From Litorivicinus sp. (lineage in GTDB: Bacteria > Pseudomonadota > Gammaproteobacteria > Pseudomonadales > Litorivicinaceae), in assembly GCA_028339155.1 (NCBI GenBank), contig JAOLBK010000007.1:62001-126000 (forward strand): a stretch of 64,000 nt of DNA, in the 5' to 3' direction. Both the position numbers and the translations under genes were made by a program. The notes beneath the pieces were generated by a model. The model saw nothing but the letters and a program-made list of their open reading frames with translations, made no database searches and was not told the origin of the DNA. Below, piece by piece: positions 9,274-19,357 of this stretch; the first letter of the stretch is position 1, and every line of letters begins with the position of its first letter.

Positions 9274-9860
9274 TGAAGGACTATTCGACACAAGCTAGCA
9301 AGCACAGAAACTCATCCGCACGCAGACCCAATGCGGTTGTCGCTATTGTGCTCAGCATGATCACTGTTGGCGCATTCGTAGCGGCGTTAGTATGGCTTGA
9401 TCAGAATGACCAGAACCAGCCTCTGGAGATCCCGACAGCCGCACCCGATTCGTTACCAAGATCTGCATCAGAACTCACAGATTCTAAAATTCAATTTCCC
9501 AACATTGCAATCCATGATTTGCCACAAGCACCCCAAAAATTTTATACCTTTCCTGGCTTGCTAAAAGAAGACGAATTAATAACTGATACTCAAGCTGGCG
9601 AGGCGCAGGATAAATCTATTGGCAAAGAACTAACATCTAAACTCGTGCAAACAGGCTCTTTCAAAAGTCTAGAGGCTGCAGAAAATACTCGTATTGCACT
9701 TCTCTTTCTGGACCTAAAAGCTCGAGTGATCCCACCAAGTAAAAGTAACGGGGGCTGGTATCGAGTAGTGATTGGTCCCTTTCAAGCAGTTCGCGATATG
9801 CGTGCAACAATAGACGTCCTTGTAAAAAATGGTCATAACGCTCAACAAGTACCGGAGTAA
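9273..9860 (+). CDS. SPOR-domain membrane protein, FtsN-like
   Basis: A 195-aa protein with a basic cytoplasmic N-terminus (ASKHRNSSARRPN), one membrane span at about residues 22-42, a Pro/Ser-rich periplasmic linker, and a C-terminal SPOR domain from about residue 120 (LVQTGSFKSLEAAENTRIALL, ending GGWYRVVIGPFQ). SPOR domains bind septal glycan strands lacking stem peptides. The place between argS and hslV is where ftsN-like genes occur in Pseudomonas-type genomes, so a late divisome role is likely. The linker is short compared with E. coli FtsN, and the essential FtsN helix region cannot be judged by eye. It overlaps argS by one base. Confidence 0.8.
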   Translation: MKDYSTQASKHRNSSARRPNAVVAIVLSMITVGAFVAALVWLDQNDQNQPLEIPTAAPDSLPRSASELTDSKIQFPNIAIHDLPQAPQKFYTFPGLLKEDELITDTQAGEAQDKSIGKELTSKLVQTGSFKSLEAAENTRIALLFLDLKARVIPPSKSNGGWYRVVIGPFQAVRDMRATIDVLVKNGHNAQQVPE

Positions 9861-9864
9861 TTAA

Positions 9865-10413
9865 ATGGAGCAATTTCACGGCACTACAATCGTTTCAGTC
9901 CGACGCGGGAATTCAGTCTGTATCGGCGGAGATGGTCAAGTTTCCCTCGGGAATACAATAATGAAGGGAAACGCAAGAAAAGTGCGCCGTTTGCACCAAA
10001 ATAAAGTGCTCGCAGGCTTTGCTGGAGGTACAGCCGATGCCTTCACACTATTTGAGCGATTCGATGCCAAACTAGAAAAGCATCAAGGAAACTTGACACG
10101 CGCCGCAGTTGAATTAGCCAAAGACTGGCGCCAAGATCGTATGCTCCGTCGCTTAGAAGCCATTTTGGCAGTCGCTGATGAAGAGACATCATTAATCATC
10201 ACTGGTAATGGCGACGTTATGGAGCCAGAAGAGGGTATTATTGCTGTTGGCTCAGGTGGCCCATTTGCGCAAGCTGCTGCATTAACGCTGCTCAGAAATA
10301 CGGATCTCTCTGCTCGACAAATCGTCGAAGAAGCATTGAAGACTGCTAGCGAGATCTGCATTTACACTAATAGTAATTTCACAATCGACGAACTGGGCCC
10401 ATCAAATGACTGA
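9865..10413 (+). CDS. hslV: ATP-dependent protease HslVU, peptidase subunit
   Basis: Proteasome-like Ntn hydrolase forming dodecamers capped by HslU. The sequence begins MEQFHG followed by TTIVSVRRG; the first Thr of TTIV is the catalytic nucleophile, so six residues must be removed, unlike E. coli HslV where only Met is cleaved. [14 protein letters not shown] and [13 protein letters not shown] are conserved core blocks. At 182 aa it is slightly longer than E. coli because of the propeptide and tail. A GGAG motif lies 7 nt before the ATG. It overlaps hslU by 8 nt. Confidence 0.97.
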   Translation: MEQFHGTTIVSVRRGNSVCIGGDGQVSLGNTIMKGNARKVRRLHQNKVLAGFAGGTADAFTLFERFDAKLEKHQGNLTRAAVELAKDWRQDRMLRRLEAILAVADEETSLIITGNGDVMEPEEGIIAVGSGGPFAQAAALTLLRNTDLSARQIVEEALKTASEICIYTNSNFTIDELGPSND

Positions 10414-11728
10414 TCTAACCCCCAAAAATATCGTCGCACAGCTCGACCGACATATTATCGGACAAGCAAACGCCAAACGCGCCGTTGCCATCGCCTTAAG
10501 AAATAGGTGGCGTCGCATGCAACTTTCTGATGACCTCGCAAGAGAAATAACGCCGAAGAATATCCTAATGATCGGGCCAACCGGGGTGGGCAAGACCGAA
10601 ATCGCTAGACGGCTCGCCCGTCTAGCAGGAGCACCATTTATAAAAGTGGAGGCCACCAAATTCACCGAAGTGGGCTATGTGGGCCGAGATGTGGAATCAA
10701 TCATCCGAGATTTGGTTGGCATTGCAATTAAAGATGAACGAGAAAGACGCGTTGAAATTGTGCGGGACCAAGCCAAAGATGCTGCTGAAGAGCGGATCCT
10801 TGATATTTTGTTGCCAGCTCCTCGAGGTAATCAGCCGATACAATCAGAAACGAGTGGAGCTCGCCAGGTCTTTCGAAAAAAGCTTCGCGAAGGAGATCTC
10901 GACGCTAAGGAAATTGAAATTGATTTGAAAGCTGTGTCGATTGGCGTAGATTTAATGACTCCTCCTGGTATGGAGGATATGGCAAGCCAATTACAAGATA
11001 TGTTCTCTAAGTTTGGTCAAGAAAAAAAGAAGTCGCGAAAATTACCAATTAGAGATGCTTTAAAACTGTTAGCCGAGGAAGAATCCTCACGGCTTATTTC
11101 AGACGATGAAATTAAATTAGCAGCCATCTCGCATGTTGAAAATAGAGGCATCGTTTTTTTGGATGAAATCGACAAAGTTTGTCGGCGCGACAACGCTCAA
11201 GGAACTGATGTTAGTAGAGAAGGTGTTCAAAGAGACTTGCTCCCTCTAATCGAGGGAACAACAGTACAAACCAAATTTGGCGCATTAAAGACTGACCATA
11301 TCTTATTTATTGCATCTGGCGCATTTCACTTAGCCAAGCCATCAGATCTAGTTCCTGAGCTACAAGGTAGGCTTCCTATTCGAGTGGAACTCAATGCCCT
11401 AACCCCGTCAGATTTTGCACGCATTCTGACCGAACCTGATCATTCTCTAGTGCATCAATACCAAGCACTCCTCAAAACAGAGAATGTTGAAATCAACTTC
11501 ACAGTAAGTGGAATTGATGCACTTGCCGAGATTGCGGCAGAAGTAAACGAAAGAACCGAAAATATTGGAGCCAGACGACTGCACACGCTAATGGAAAAGG
11601 TTCTAGAGGATTTGTTATTTGAAACCAACCAAAATTCAACAGATACAATTATAATTGATCGGGAATATGTCCAAATAAGATTAACCGAGTTAAGCCAGGA
11701 TGAGGATTTGTCCCAATACATTCTTTGA
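10406..11728 (+). CDS. hslU: ATP-dependent protease HslVU, unfoldase subunit
   Basis: AAA+ unfoldase that feeds substrates to HslV. Walker A GPTGVGKT is near residue 58 and Walker [11 protein letters not shown] near 250. The pore-loop motif [14 protein letters not shown] follows the Walker A block. The intermediate I-domain lies at about residues 110-230. The C-terminus ends EDLSQYIL, the tail that inserts between HslV subunits to activate the peptidase. Its 440 aa matches the family. Confidence 0.97.
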   Translation: MTDLTPKNIVAQLDRHIIGQANAKRAVAIALRNRWRRMQLSDDLAREITPKNILMIGPTGVGKTEIARRLARLAGAPFIKVEATKFTEVGYVGRDVESIIRDLVGIAIKDERERRVEIVRDQAKDAAEERILDILLPAPRGNQPIQSETSGARQVFRKKLREGDLDAKEIEIDLKAVSIGVDLMTPPGMEDMASQLQDMFSKFGQEKKKSRKLPIRDALKLLAEEESSRLISDDEIKLAAISHVENRGIVFLDEIDKVCRRDNAQGTDVSREGVQRDLLPLIEGTTVQTKFGALKTDHILFIASGAFHLAKPSDLVPELQGRLPIRVELNALTPSDFARILTEPDHSLVHQYQALLKTENVEINFTVSGIDALAEIAAEVNERTENIGARRLHTLMEKVLEDLLFETNQNSTDTIIIDREYVQIRLTELSQDEDLSQYIL

Positions 11729-11734
11729 GGCCCT

Positions 11735-12478
11735 ATGAAAGACACAACACACTTCGGGTATCAAGAAGTCCCCATAAACGAGAAGACCTATCGAGTTAGA
11801 GAAGTCTTCAACCGGGTCGCGCGACGTTACGACTTGATGAACGACCTCATGTCCTTGGGTCTTCACCGCCTGTGGAAGCGGGTTGCAATTGAAACGCTTG
11901 CTATCCGACCAGGCATGCGAATTCTCGACCTAGCTGCAGGAACTGGTGATCTAGCCCGCGCAATGGCCCGCCGAACCGGCTCAGATGGGTCCATTTTTTT
12001 AGCCGACATCAATGATCAAATGTTGCGTGCTGGTCGCGACAGCGCTATCGATGCTGGCCAGCTTTCTGGACTACATTGGTGTCAGTGTGATGCAGAGGCG
12101 CTTCCCTTTCCAACGCACTATTTCGACCGTGTCACCATCGGCTTCGGATTACGCAATGTCACCAAGAAAGAGGATGCACTAGGAGAAATATTCCGGGTGC
12201 TAAAACCAGGCGGCCAAGCCCTAATTCTTGAATTCTCAAAGCCGACATCGCATTCACTCACTCAGGCATATAACTTGTATAGTTTTTCGGTATTACCGCT
12301 TTTAGGAAAGGTAGTCGCAGGAGATATGGACTCCTATCAGTACCTAGCTGAGTCAATACGTAAACACCCAGACCAAAACACGCTAAAAGCTATGATGGAG
12401 ACCGCTGGCTTTGAATCAGTTCGCTACCAGAATCTTACCGGCGGCATTGTCGCTATCCACAACGGAACCCGGCCATGA
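11735..12478 (+). CDS. ubiE: Ubiquinone/menaquinone C-methyltransferase
   Basis: SAM-dependent methyltransferase acting on the benzoquinol ring of ubiquinone (and on demethylmenaquinone where present). The SAM motif is LDLAAGTGDLA near residue 67, and the UbiE signatures YDLMNDLMSLGLHRLWK and IGFGLRNVTKKEDAL are both intact. GAGG lies 5 nt before the ATG. It starts a tight operon ubiE-ubiJ-ubiB-hisI-hisE-hinT-tatABC and overlaps ubiJ by 4 nt (ATGA). Confidence 0.97.
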   Translation: MKDTTHFGYQEVPINEKTYRVREVFNRVARRYDLMNDLMSLGLHRLWKRVAIETLAIRPGMRILDLAAGTGDLARAMARRTGSDGSIFLADINDQMLRAGRDSAIDAGQLSGLHWCQCDAEALPFPTHYFDRVTIGFGLRNVTKKEDALGEIFRVLKPGGQALILEFSKPTSHSLTQAYNLYSFSVLPLLGKVVAGDMDSYQYLAESIRKHPDQNTLKAMMETAGFESVRYQNLTGGIVAIHNGTRP

Positions 12479-13098
12479 TTTCTCGCGTAATACTCGCTAG
12501 TCTTGTGAGTGCATCTGAAAAGGCTATATCGCTCGGGATGAGTGCGGCAGAAATCTCTAAAAACGACCTTGTCCCGATGGTCGGCAAAGTGCTTAAACTT
12601 CACGTCACCGACATGAACCTTGAGATCTGGATTGTTTGTGGTGAAGAGCGCTGGTGGCTCTCGACAGAATCCCAAGGCTCCCCAGATGTCGAGCTTTTAG
12701 GAGATCTGGGGAGCTTGGTAGATACCGCCCGCACAATGACTAAGGCAAATACTCCCTTAGTACTCGAGGGCCTGGATATACGAGGCAACGTTGGTGTTCT
12801 GCAGACAATGCAGGGAATGCTACAATCAATCGATCTAAATTGGGAAGATATGGCCACTAAAACACTTGGCCCACTCCAAGCCAGCATACTAATCAGAACT
12901 CTTCGCGGAGCTCGAGAACAATGGCTAGTAAGCCGGGACTCACTCAAACGGCAAGCGGAGGACTTTCTTAGAGCTGAGCAAGCGACCATTCTTACCGAGG
13001 ATCACTATCTAAAGACAACCGCCCGAATCCTTAAGCTTAGCCGGAACGCTGAACGCTTAGTAAGTCGCCTCAAACGTTTGGAGGTGCATAATGGGTAG
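12475..13098 (+). CDS. ubiJ: Ubiquinone biosynthesis accessory factor UbiJ (SCP2-like)
   Basis: A 207-aa soluble protein. UbiJ proteins carry an N-terminal SCP2 lipid-binding domain and scaffold the cytosolic ubiquinone-modifying complex together with UbiK. Sequence conservation is low, as is usual for this family. I rely on position between ubiE and ubiB, the length, the SCP2-like stretch LKLHVTDMNLEIWIVCGEERWWLS, and a charged C-terminal helical tail (KLSRNAERLVSRLKRLE). It overlaps both neighbours. Confidence 0.85.
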   Translation: MISRVILASLVSASEKAISLGMSAAEISKNDLVPMVGKVLKLHVTDMNLEIWIVCGEERWWLSTESQGSPDVELLGDLGSLVDTARTMTKANTPLVLEGLDIRGNVGVLQTMQGMLQSIDLNWEDMATKTLGPLQASILIRTLRGAREQWLVSRDSLKRQAEDFLRAEQATILTEDHYLKTTARILKLSRNAERLVSRLKRLEVHNG

Positions 13099-14710
13099 CT
13101 CAATTCGACTATTAAAAATTATTAAAGTTCTTTTTTCACAGCGCATCGACGAGTTCCTTCCCAAACCAAAGCGTGGCTTCATGAGTGCAATCACTTTTCT
13201 CATTCCGCGCGTGCGTGCAAAAAAGGCACGTGGCGAACGACTTCGTGATGCGTTACAAACACTAGGACCGGTGTTTGTTAAGTTTGGACAAATGTTATCG
13301 ACACGCAGAGATCTGCTGCCACCAGATATCGCGCGGTATTTAGCTGAGCTCCAGGATCGCGTCCGACCATTTCCTGGAGATATCGCCAAACAGATCATTG
13401 AAAATGATCTGGAGGTTTCAATAGATGACATCTTCAATGAATTCTCAGCCGAACCCATGGCCTCGGCCTCTGTCGCTCAAGTACATACGGCTCAACTAAA
13501 AACTGGCGAAGACGTTATTGTAAAGGTGATTCGCCCCAGCATAGAAAAGGTGATCGAAGAAGATCTAAAATTAATGATGACCCTCGCAAGGTTTATAGAA
13601 AAGAACTTTGTCGATGGTAAACGACTTAAATTAGTTCAAGTCGTAGCCGACTACCGCATGACAATCCTAGATGAGCTGGATCTGATGCGGGAAGCAGCAA
13701 ATACAGCTCTCATACGAAGAAATTTTGAGAATTCGACAATCTGCTACGTCCCACAAATCTATTGGGATTACACCCGCCGGAATGTAATGGTCGAGGAGAG
13801 GATTTATGGAGTTCCTATATCACGGATTGATATCTTCAAAGAACGTAACGTCAATATGGAAAAATTGGCAGAACGTGGTGTTGAGATTTTTTTTACACAG
13901 GTATTTGATCACAGTTTTTTTCATGCTGACATGCACCCAGGTAACGTGTTTGTCGACATCGAGGACCCTGGAAATCCTATCTACAACGCAATTGATTTCG
14001 GAATAGTTGGCACTCTTGACCCCGAATCTCAAGCCTATTTGGCGCAAAATTTAATCGCTTTTTTCGATCGAGATTATCGCGCAGTTGCAGAACTTCATGT
14101 TGAATCAGGCTGGGTCCCTAAAGATACAAAAGTTAGTGACTTTGAGAGCGCAATACGTACTGTATGTGAACCAATTTTTCAAAAGCCGCTCGGCGAAATT
14201 AGTTTTGGTCTTGTTCTGATTAGACTATTTGAAGTTGCGAGACGCTTTCGGATGGAAGTTCAGCCACAATTGATACTCCTGCAGAAAACACTCCTGAATA
14301 TTGAGGGCCTAGGCCGAGAGCTCTACCCAGAGCTTGACCTCTGGAATACAGGAAAGCCATTTCTCCAAAGATGGGTCCGTGAAAGACTCGGTCCGAAAGG
14401 AGTCATCGAATACGCCAAACGGAATGGTTCACGGTGGGTCGTACAATTCCCAGCGATAACAAATGCTATCCTCTCCACACCTGAGCGCCTCGAAAGAATG
14501 GAAAACTTGCAAGCAGAGCAGACCAAAGCGCTGACACTTATGACCAAAGAAATGCGCCATAACCGCTTTGGTCGGCATTTTTCATTACTAATTAGCCTAA
14601 TAGGACTCACCGCGGCTGCGATCGGACTCCTTAGTGAGAGGCTTGCATTCGCTGAAAACTGGCCATTGGCAATTGGCATATTATCTTTAGTGCTTCTTTT
14701 AAGGCGGTGA
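13091..14710 (+). CDS. ubiB: Atypical kinase/ATPase UbiB of ubiquinone synthesis
   Basis: Membrane-bound ABC1/ADCK-family protein needed for ubiquinone production. The family KxGQ motif is present as FVKFGQMLSTR near residue 60, followed by the Ala-rich loop MASASVAQVHTAQ. HADMHPGNV is the catalytic-loop equivalent and AIDFGIVG the DFG motif. Two hydrophobic C-terminal helices (about residues 497-515 and 525-537) anchor it. The 539 aa is normal. It overlaps ubiJ by 8 nt and hisI by 4 nt. Confidence 0.97.
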   Translation: MGSSIRLLKIIKVLFSQRIDEFLPKPKRGFMSAITFLIPRVRAKKARGERLRDALQTLGPVFVKFGQMLSTRRDLLPPDIARYLAELQDRVRPFPGDIAKQIIENDLEVSIDDIFNEFSAEPMASASVAQVHTAQLKTGEDVIVKVIRPSIEKVIEEDLKLMMTLARFIEKNFVDGKRLKLVQVVADYRMTILDELDLMREAANTALIRRNFENSTICYVPQIYWDYTRRNVMVEERIYGVPISRIDIFKERNVNMEKLAERGVEIFFTQVFDHSFFHADMHPGNVFVDIEDPGNPIYNAIDFGIVGTLDPESQAYLAQNLIAFFDRDYRAVAELHVESGWVPKDTKVSDFESAIRTVCEPIFQKPLGEISFGLVLIRLFEVARRFRMEVQPQLILLQKTLLNIEGLGRELYPELDLWNTGKPFLQRWVRERLGPKGVIEYAKRNGSRWVVQFPAITNAILSTPERLERMENLQAEQTKALTLMTKEMRHNRFGRHFSLLISLIGLTAAAIGLLSERLAFAENWPLAIGILSLVLLLRR

Positions 14711-15126
14711 TGATGCAAATCGAAAATGAGCAAAGCCGGCAAAAATTACTTGATTTAGTTCTTTTTGATAAAAATGGATTAATCGCTGCGATAGCCCAAG
14801 ATCATGTAACTAGGGAAGTATTAATGCTTGCGTGGATGAATCGTGAAGCGTTAGACAAAACACTGGAAACTGGGCAAGTAGTTTACTTCTCCCGCTCAAG
14901 GCAAGCGCTCTGGCAAAAAGGTGAAACTTCTGCTCAAACCCAAACGCTCCTTGATATCCATATCGACTGTGATAAAGATGCTGTACTAATTGGTGTCCAG
15001 CAAAACGGCGTTGCCTGTCATACTGGCCGCGCAAGTTGTTTCTCCTGGACCCTGGATGGGGCCAAGTGGGCACCCGTAAAGCCCGTAATCATCGATCCGG
15101 AAACCTTATACGGAAGTGGTAAATGA
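14707..15126 (+). CDS. hisI: Phosphoribosyl-AMP cyclohydrolase
   Basis: Third step of histidine synthesis, opening the adenine ring of PR-AMP. Conserved blocks are [24 protein letters not shown] with the magnesium-binding aspartates, and the zinc cysteines in CHTGRASCF. It is monofunctional (139 aa) and followed by a separate hisE, the arrangement of pseudomonads rather than the fused enterobacterial HisIE. The other his genes in this window lie 14 kb away. Overlaps ubiB and hisE by 4 nt each. Confidence 0.96.
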   Translation: MMMQIENEQSRQKLLDLVLFDKNGLIAAIAQDHVTREVLMLAWMNREALDKTLETGQVVYFSRSRQALWQKGETSAQTQTLLDIHIDCDKDAVLIGVQQNGVACHTGRASCFSWTLDGAKWAPVKPVIIDPETLYGSGK

Positions 15127-15458
15127 CAGTTATTGAAATGCTCGAAGATGTGCTAACAGAGCGTCGTCATGACGATCCAGAAAAGTCTTACGTTGCAAAA
15201 CTACACCACAAAGGCCTTGACCACATTTTAAAAAAAGTGGGCGAGGAAACGACTGAAGTCGTGATAGCGGCAAAGGATGCTGCTCATTCAGAAAACAATA
15301 GCAATGTTATTTATGAAGTTGCAGATCTTTGGTTTCATACCTTGGTTTTACTTTCGCACCTTAACGAGCCGCCATCGGCAGTTTTAAAAGAACTTGAGCG
15401 GCGACTTGGTACAAGCGGGTTAGTGGAAAAAGCAAACCGAAAGGACGACCATGACTGA
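15123..15458 (+). CDS. hisE: Phosphoribosyl-ATP pyrophosphatase
   Basis: Second histidine step, hydrolysing PR-ATP to PR-AMP. The MazG-like all-alpha fold is shown by [15 protein letters not shown], carrying the metal-binding Glu residues, and by [14 protein letters not shown]. The 111 aa is typical. It is coupled to hisI by ATGA and to the HIT gene by an 8-nt overlap. Confidence 0.96.
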   Translation: MTVIEMLEDVLTERRHDDPEKSYVAKLHHKGLDHILKKVGEETTEVVIAAKDAAHSENNSNVIYEVADLWFHTLVLLSHLNEPPSAVLKELERRLGTSGLVEKANRKDDHD

Positions 15459-15789
15459 TTGTTTATTCTGCAAAATAAGAGATAGTGAAATTCCGGCAGA
15501 GATAATATACAAAGACGATCACTGTCTTGCCTTTAAGGACATCAATCCCAAAGCTCCGGTTCATTTTTTGGTCATCCCCGTAAAACATATAGTGAACTTG
15601 TTCGACGTCGAAGCTCTAGATGAAGGTCTTTTGGGGCGCATTCAGATGAAGATTCCGGAGATCGCAAAAGAACAAGGGCTGGATTCGGGGTTCAGAACAG
15701 TGTTGAATACGGGTCCCGGTGGGATGCAGGAAGTGTATCACTTACACTACCATGTTCTTGGCGGTGGGCCGTTCACCGGTTTTAATTAG
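15451..15789 (+). CDS. hinT: HIT-family purine nucleoside phosphoramidase (HinT)
   Basis: Hydrolyses AMP-lysine and related phosphoramidates; in E. coli it clears lysyl-AMP. The triad HLHYHVLGG matches the histidine-triad pattern HxHxH with Tyr in the fourth place. CLFCKI at residues 4-9 is the usual N-terminal zinc-type pair. The location between hisE and tatA is conserved in many beta- and gammaproteobacteria. Confidence 0.93.
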   Translation: MTDCLFCKIRDSEIPAEIIYKDDHCLAFKDINPKAPVHFLVIPVKHIVNLFDVEALDEGLLGRIQMKIPEIAKEQGLDSGFRTVLNTGPGGMQEVYHLHYHVLGGGPFTGFN

Positions 15790-15818
15790 ATAACTTAAAT
15801 AAAGATAGGAGCCCATAT

Positions 15819-16073
15819 ATGGGAGTTGGTGGAATCAGCATTTGGCAGCTTTTAATAGTTTTAGCCATCGTAATCATGATCTTTGGCACTAAAAAGTTAA
15901 AGTCTCTTGGGTCCGATTTAGGTGGTGCGGTCAAAGGTTTCCGTCAATCGATGACGGAAAAGACCGAGGATAAAGTGATAGACGAAACAACTCAAAAAGC
16001 TGAGTCAGCAGGTGAAGTTGATGAGAAAGGATCCAGTATAAACGAGCAAGCCGAAGTCAAAGAGAAAGTCTAA
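15819..16073 (+). CDS. tatA: Twin-arginine translocase subunit TatA
   Basis: Forms the size-adjustable Tat channel. One N-terminal membrane helix ([19 protein letters not shown]) is followed by the hinge [20 protein letters not shown] and an amphipathic helix, then an acidic tail. The 84 aa is normal. An AGGAG motif 7 nt before the ATG supports the start. The Tat substrates in this window include the amide-binding protein at 36838. Confidence 0.97.
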   Translation: MGVGGISIWQLLIVLAIVIMIFGTKKLKSLGSDLGGAVKGFRQSMTEKTEDKVIDETTQKAESAGEVDEKGSSINEQAEVKEKV

Positions 16074-16367
16074 GTGTTTGATATTGGTGCAACCGAACTA
16101 CTCTTGGTTGCTATCATAGGATTGGTTGTCGTTGGCCCAGAGCGGTTGCCAAAACTCGCGAGGACTATTGGTCTTTGGGTAAAGCGTGCGCGTGGACAAA
16201 TGGCATCCATTCAACGAGACATTAACCGTGAGCTTGAGCTTGAAGATTTAAAACAACAGCTGCAAGCACAAAGCGGCGGCCTTAAGCTCGAAGATCTAAC
16301 CGGTAACAATCCGCTAGATATTGAAAAACCGTCGACTTCGATATCCAGCGAAACCAGCAAGAAATGA
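16074..16367 (+). CDS. tatB: Twin-arginine translocase subunit TatB
   Basis: Partners TatC in recognising twin-arginine signals. The start is GTG, immediately after the tatA stop. MFDIGATELLLVAIIGLVVVGPERLP is the classic TatB N-terminus, with Glu8 in the membrane and the GPERLP hinge. An amphipathic helix follows (RTIGLWVKRARGQMASIQ). At 97 aa it is shorter than the E. coli protein (171 aa); the cytoplasmic tail is reduced. Overlaps tatC by 4 nt. Confidence 0.96.
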   Translation: MFDIGATELLLVAIIGLVVVGPERLPKLARTIGLWVKRARGQMASIQRDINRELELEDLKQQLQAQSGGLKLEDLTGNNPLDIEKPSTSISSETSKK

Positions 16368-17338
16368 GCGACCCGGTTGTACATGATCAGCCTCTGATTG
16401 CTCATCTAATCGAACTTCGTGATCGTGTAATCCGTATTTTAATCGTGATTCTAATTTTCTTCCTTGGCTTTATAGCTTTTGCCAATGATCTCTACGCCTA
16501 TCTCGCGGAACCCCTGCAATCGCTTTTGCCAGAAGGGGCATCAATGATTGCTACCCAGGTCGCCTCACCATTTTTAGCTCCCTTTAAGCTGGCTTTATAC
16601 TTAAGCATTTATTGTGGGGCACCAATGATGCTCTACCAAATGTGGGGGTTTATAGCTCCTGGCCTATATCAAAATGAAAAACGTCTAGCTGGCCCCCTTG
16701 TAGCTTCCAGTGTCATCTTATTTTATGCCGGAATGGCTTTTGCGTACTTTGTTGTTTTCCCTTTAATCTTTAAGTTTTTCACAACAGTGGTTCCAACAGG
16801 CGTCACTGTAATGACAGATATTGATGCTTATTTAAGTTTTGTTCTAAAACTGTTTTTGGCCTTTGGTCTAGCCTTTGAGATTCCAGTAGTAACGATGGTC
16901 CTGATAAAAGCAGGCATCACAACAGTTACATCACTTAAAGCAAAGCGGCCCTACGTATTTATTGGGTGTTTTGTAATTGGAATGCTCGTAACACCTCCGG
17001 ATGTAATCAGCCAGACATTATTGGCGGTGCCGATGTGGTTACTTTTTGAAGTCGGGCTTATAGGATCACGATTTCTAGGGCAACCTCGCGGCGCAGATCA
17101 AGAAACTGAAACAGACGACAACGAGCGCGCGTCACAGACAGACGGAACTCCAGTGGAAAATGAGGCATCAAATGATGATAAGTCCAAAGGCATAGAGACT
17201 ATAGACGAATTTGACCTCTACGCGCCCGTGACGCCAAGTGACGATAATGCTCAAATATTTGAAGAACTTGACAAAGAAGAGGGTAAGCCATCGGATGATG
17301 ACGGCGACGAAGTGGATCCACCAAAATCCAACCCTTAA
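16364..17338 (+). CDS. tatC: Twin-arginine translocase subunit TatC with acidic C-terminal extension
   Basis: Six-span signal-peptide receptor of the Tat pathway. It begins PLIAHLIELRDRVIR, the conserved cytoplasmic N-terminus, and contains YQMWGFIAPGLYQNEKR in the first periplasmic-to-cytoplasmic loop area. The six-helix core ends at about residue 245. A further 75 or so residues, rich in Asp and Glu and ending PSDDDGDEVDPPKSNP, have no counterpart in E. coli TatC (258 aa) and should lie in the cytoplasm. No clear terminator with a T-run follows. Confidence 0.96.
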   Translation: MSDPVVHDQPLIAHLIELRDRVIRILIVILIFFLGFIAFANDLYAYLAEPLQSLLPEGASMIATQVASPFLAPFKLALYLSIYCGAPMMLYQMWGFIAPGLYQNEKRLAGPLVASSVILFYAGMAFAYFVVFPLIFKFFTTVVPTGVTVMTDIDAYLSFVLKLFLAFGLAFEIPVVTMVLIKAGITTVTSLKAKRPYVFIGCFVIGMLVTPPDVISQTLLAVPMWLLFEVGLIGSRFLGQPRGADQETETDDNERASQTDGTPVENEASNDDKSKGIETIDEFDLYAPVTPSDDNAQIFEELDKEEGKPSDDDGDEVDPPKSNP

Positions 17339-17433
17339 CTAGAACTTTACACCGCGCACTTTACGCGCGCAGTATATATCTGACCAACTCTAACCGACTG
17401 TCCCTAGACCGGTTCACCTACGATCAGATTCTT

Positions 17434-19248
17434 TTACCTTCGACCAGCCCGCTTACGATCGGTTTCTTTCAAAAGCTTTTTCCGCAAGCGAATATTATTT
17501 GGCGTGACCTCTACAAGTTCATCATCATCAATAAATTCCAAAGCCGTTTCAAGGGTTAAGCGCATGGGTGGAGAAAGGGTCAGAGCCTCATCAGTTCCAG
17601 ATGCTCTAACGTTGGTAAGCTGCTTTCCTCTCACTGGATTTACAGACAAATCATTAGTCCGAGAATGAATTCCAAGCAACATACCCTCGTACACGTCAAC
17701 CCCTGCACCAATAATTAACCGACCTCGATCCTGGAGCGGGAATAGTGAATAAGCCGTGGTTGATCCACCAACCATAGAGATTAGCACTCCGTTAATTCGG
17801 TTACCCAAATCACCCTCTTTTACAGGGCCATAATGATCAAATACCTGATTCATAATGCCGGTGCCTGAGGTCATGGTAAGGAATTGCGACCTAAAGCCAA
17901 TGAGTCCGCGGGCCGCTATGATATATTCAAGACGCAAACGCCCTTGTCCACTATTAGGTACCATATTTTTCATCTCGCCCTTACGAAGACCGAGCGTCTC
18001 CATAATTGCACCTTGATGCTTATCCTCGATGTCAATAACGACGTATTCAAAAGGCTCATGACGCTTACCATCAATCTCACGAACAATTACTTCTGGCCGC
18101 GAAACACCCAGCTCAAAACCTTCACGCCGCATAGATTCAATTAAAACAGAAAGGTGCAATTCGCCACGGCCTGAGACCTTAAACTTATCTGGTGTCTCTC
18201 CTGGCTCTACACGCAATGCCACGTTATGAATTAGCTCTCGTTCTAAACGCTCTTTGATGTTTCTAGAAGTGACATACTTTCCATCCTGCCCGGCGAACGG
18301 GCTGTCATTTACCTGAAAGGTCATGCTCACAGTTGGCTCGTCGACAGACAAGGGCGGTAAACCATCAGGATGATCAATAGCGCAAATGGTGTCAGAAATC
18401 GAAAGGGGATCAACGCCAGTGATACAAACAATATCTCCAGCCCTAGCGTCAGCCTGTTCAATTCGGTCCAATCCGAGATACCCAAGAATTTGCAAAACCT
18501 TACCCCGGCGTGTTGCACCGCTGGGATCAACAACGGCCACTTGCTGATTGCGCTTGAGTTCACCACGACGAATTCGGCCAACACCGATCACCCCCTGAAA
18601 ACTGTTGTAATCCAATGCGGATATTTGCAGCTGTAAAGAACCTTCGATATCAACCTCAGGTGCAGGACAATGATCTATGATCGACTGCAATATTGGATCC
18701 ATGCTTTCCTGTAAATCATCCGGATCCAATCCGGAGAGGCCATTAACAGCAGAGGAATAGACAACCGGAAAGTCTAACTGCTCATCTGTGGCCTCTAGCT
18801 GATCAAAAAGATCAAAAATTTTGTCAATTGTGCCATGAGGATCAGCACCAGCTTTGTCCACTTTATTAACTATAACAATTGGCTTTAATCCGAGAGCAAA
18901 AGCTTTTTGAGTTACAAACCGCGTTTGCGGCATAGGCCCCTCAGCGGCATCTACAACTAAGAGCACTGCATCTACCATTGAGAGAACACGCTCGACCTCG
19001 CCACCAAAATCGGCATGGCCGGGAGTATCTACGACGTTAATTCGAAAATCATGCCAGTGCAGACCTGTATTTTTAGCGAGAATAGTAATCCCACGTTCTT
19101 TTTCTTGGTCATTAGAATCCATGACACGTTCATTAAGAATTTCTTTCCGACCCAGTGTTCCAGATGCAGCCAACAACTTATCGACCAGCGTAGTTTTTCC
19201 GTGGTCAACGTGAGCGATAATGGCAACGTTACGTATGCGTTCAATCAT
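17434..19248 (-). CDS. typA: Ribosome-associated translational GTPase TypA/BipA
   Basis: Translation-factor GTPase aiding 50S assembly at low temperature and under stress. The G1 motif [15 protein letters not shown] is at residues 10-24, G2 RGITI, G3 [12 protein letters not shown] near 73 and G4 NKVDKAGAD near 127. EF-G-like domains III and V and the TypA-specific C-terminal domain ([16 protein letters not shown]) are all present. The 604 aa is standard. GGGGAGAG lies just before the ATG. The gene is divergent from glnA, as typA/bipA is in E. coli. Confidence 0.97.
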   Translation of the reverse strand: MIERIRNVAIIAHVDHGKTTLVDKLLAASGTLGRKEILNERVMDSNDQEKERGITILAKNTGLHWHDFRINVVDTPGHADFGGEVERVLSMVDAVLLVVDAAEGPMPQTRFVTQKAFALGLKPIVIVNKVDKAGADPHGTIDKIFDLFDQLEATDEQLDFPVVYSSAVNGLSGLDPDDLQESMDPILQSIIDHCPAPEVDIEGSLQLQISALDYNSFQGVIGVGRIRRGELKRNQQVAVVDPSGATRRGKVLQILGYLGLDRIEQADARAGDIVCITGVDPLSISDTICAIDHPDGLPPLSVDEPTVSMTFQVNDSPFAGQDGKYVTSRNIKERLERELIHNVALRVEPGETPDKFKVSGRGELHLSVLIESMRREGFELGVSRPEVIVREIDGKRHEPFEYVVIDIEDKHQGAIMETLGLRKGEMKNMVPNSGQGRLRLEYIIAARGLIGFRSQFLTMTSGTGIMNQVFDHYGPVKEGDLGNRINGVLISMVGGSTTAYSLFPLQDRGRLIIGAGVDVYEGMLLGIHSRTNDLSVNPVRGKQLTNVRASGTDEALTLSPPMRLTLETALEFIDDDELVEVTPNNIRLRKKLLKETDRKRAGRR

Positions 19249-19325
19249 GTGATCTCTCCCCGAGCGCGCGGGAGTATAGCCGTATCAAGACACAAAACGT
19301 GTGATTTTTTCTAGTTTTGTGAAAT

Positions 19326-19342
19326 CGCCCCTCTTTGGGGCG
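19326..19342. repeat. Perfect 6-bp inverted repeat between typA and glnA
   Basis: CGCCCC-TCTTT-GGGGCG forms a small GC-rich hairpin in the divergent typA/glnA intergenic region, about 80 bp upstream of the typA start. No T-run follows on either strand in the right orientation for a classical terminator. It could be an operator or a leader structure in typA mRNA. Confidence 0.4.
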
Positions 19343-19357
19343 GAAAAAAATCAAATC

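Noticed and set aside
17350-17372. Hairpin CGCGC-ACTTTA-GCGCG-like after tatC as a terminator
   Set aside because: The stem is imperfect and no T-run follows on either strand.
17884-18144. Plus-strand ORF opposite typA
   Set aside because: A shadow of typA; no ribosome site, no family features, and the minus-strand gene is fully conserved.
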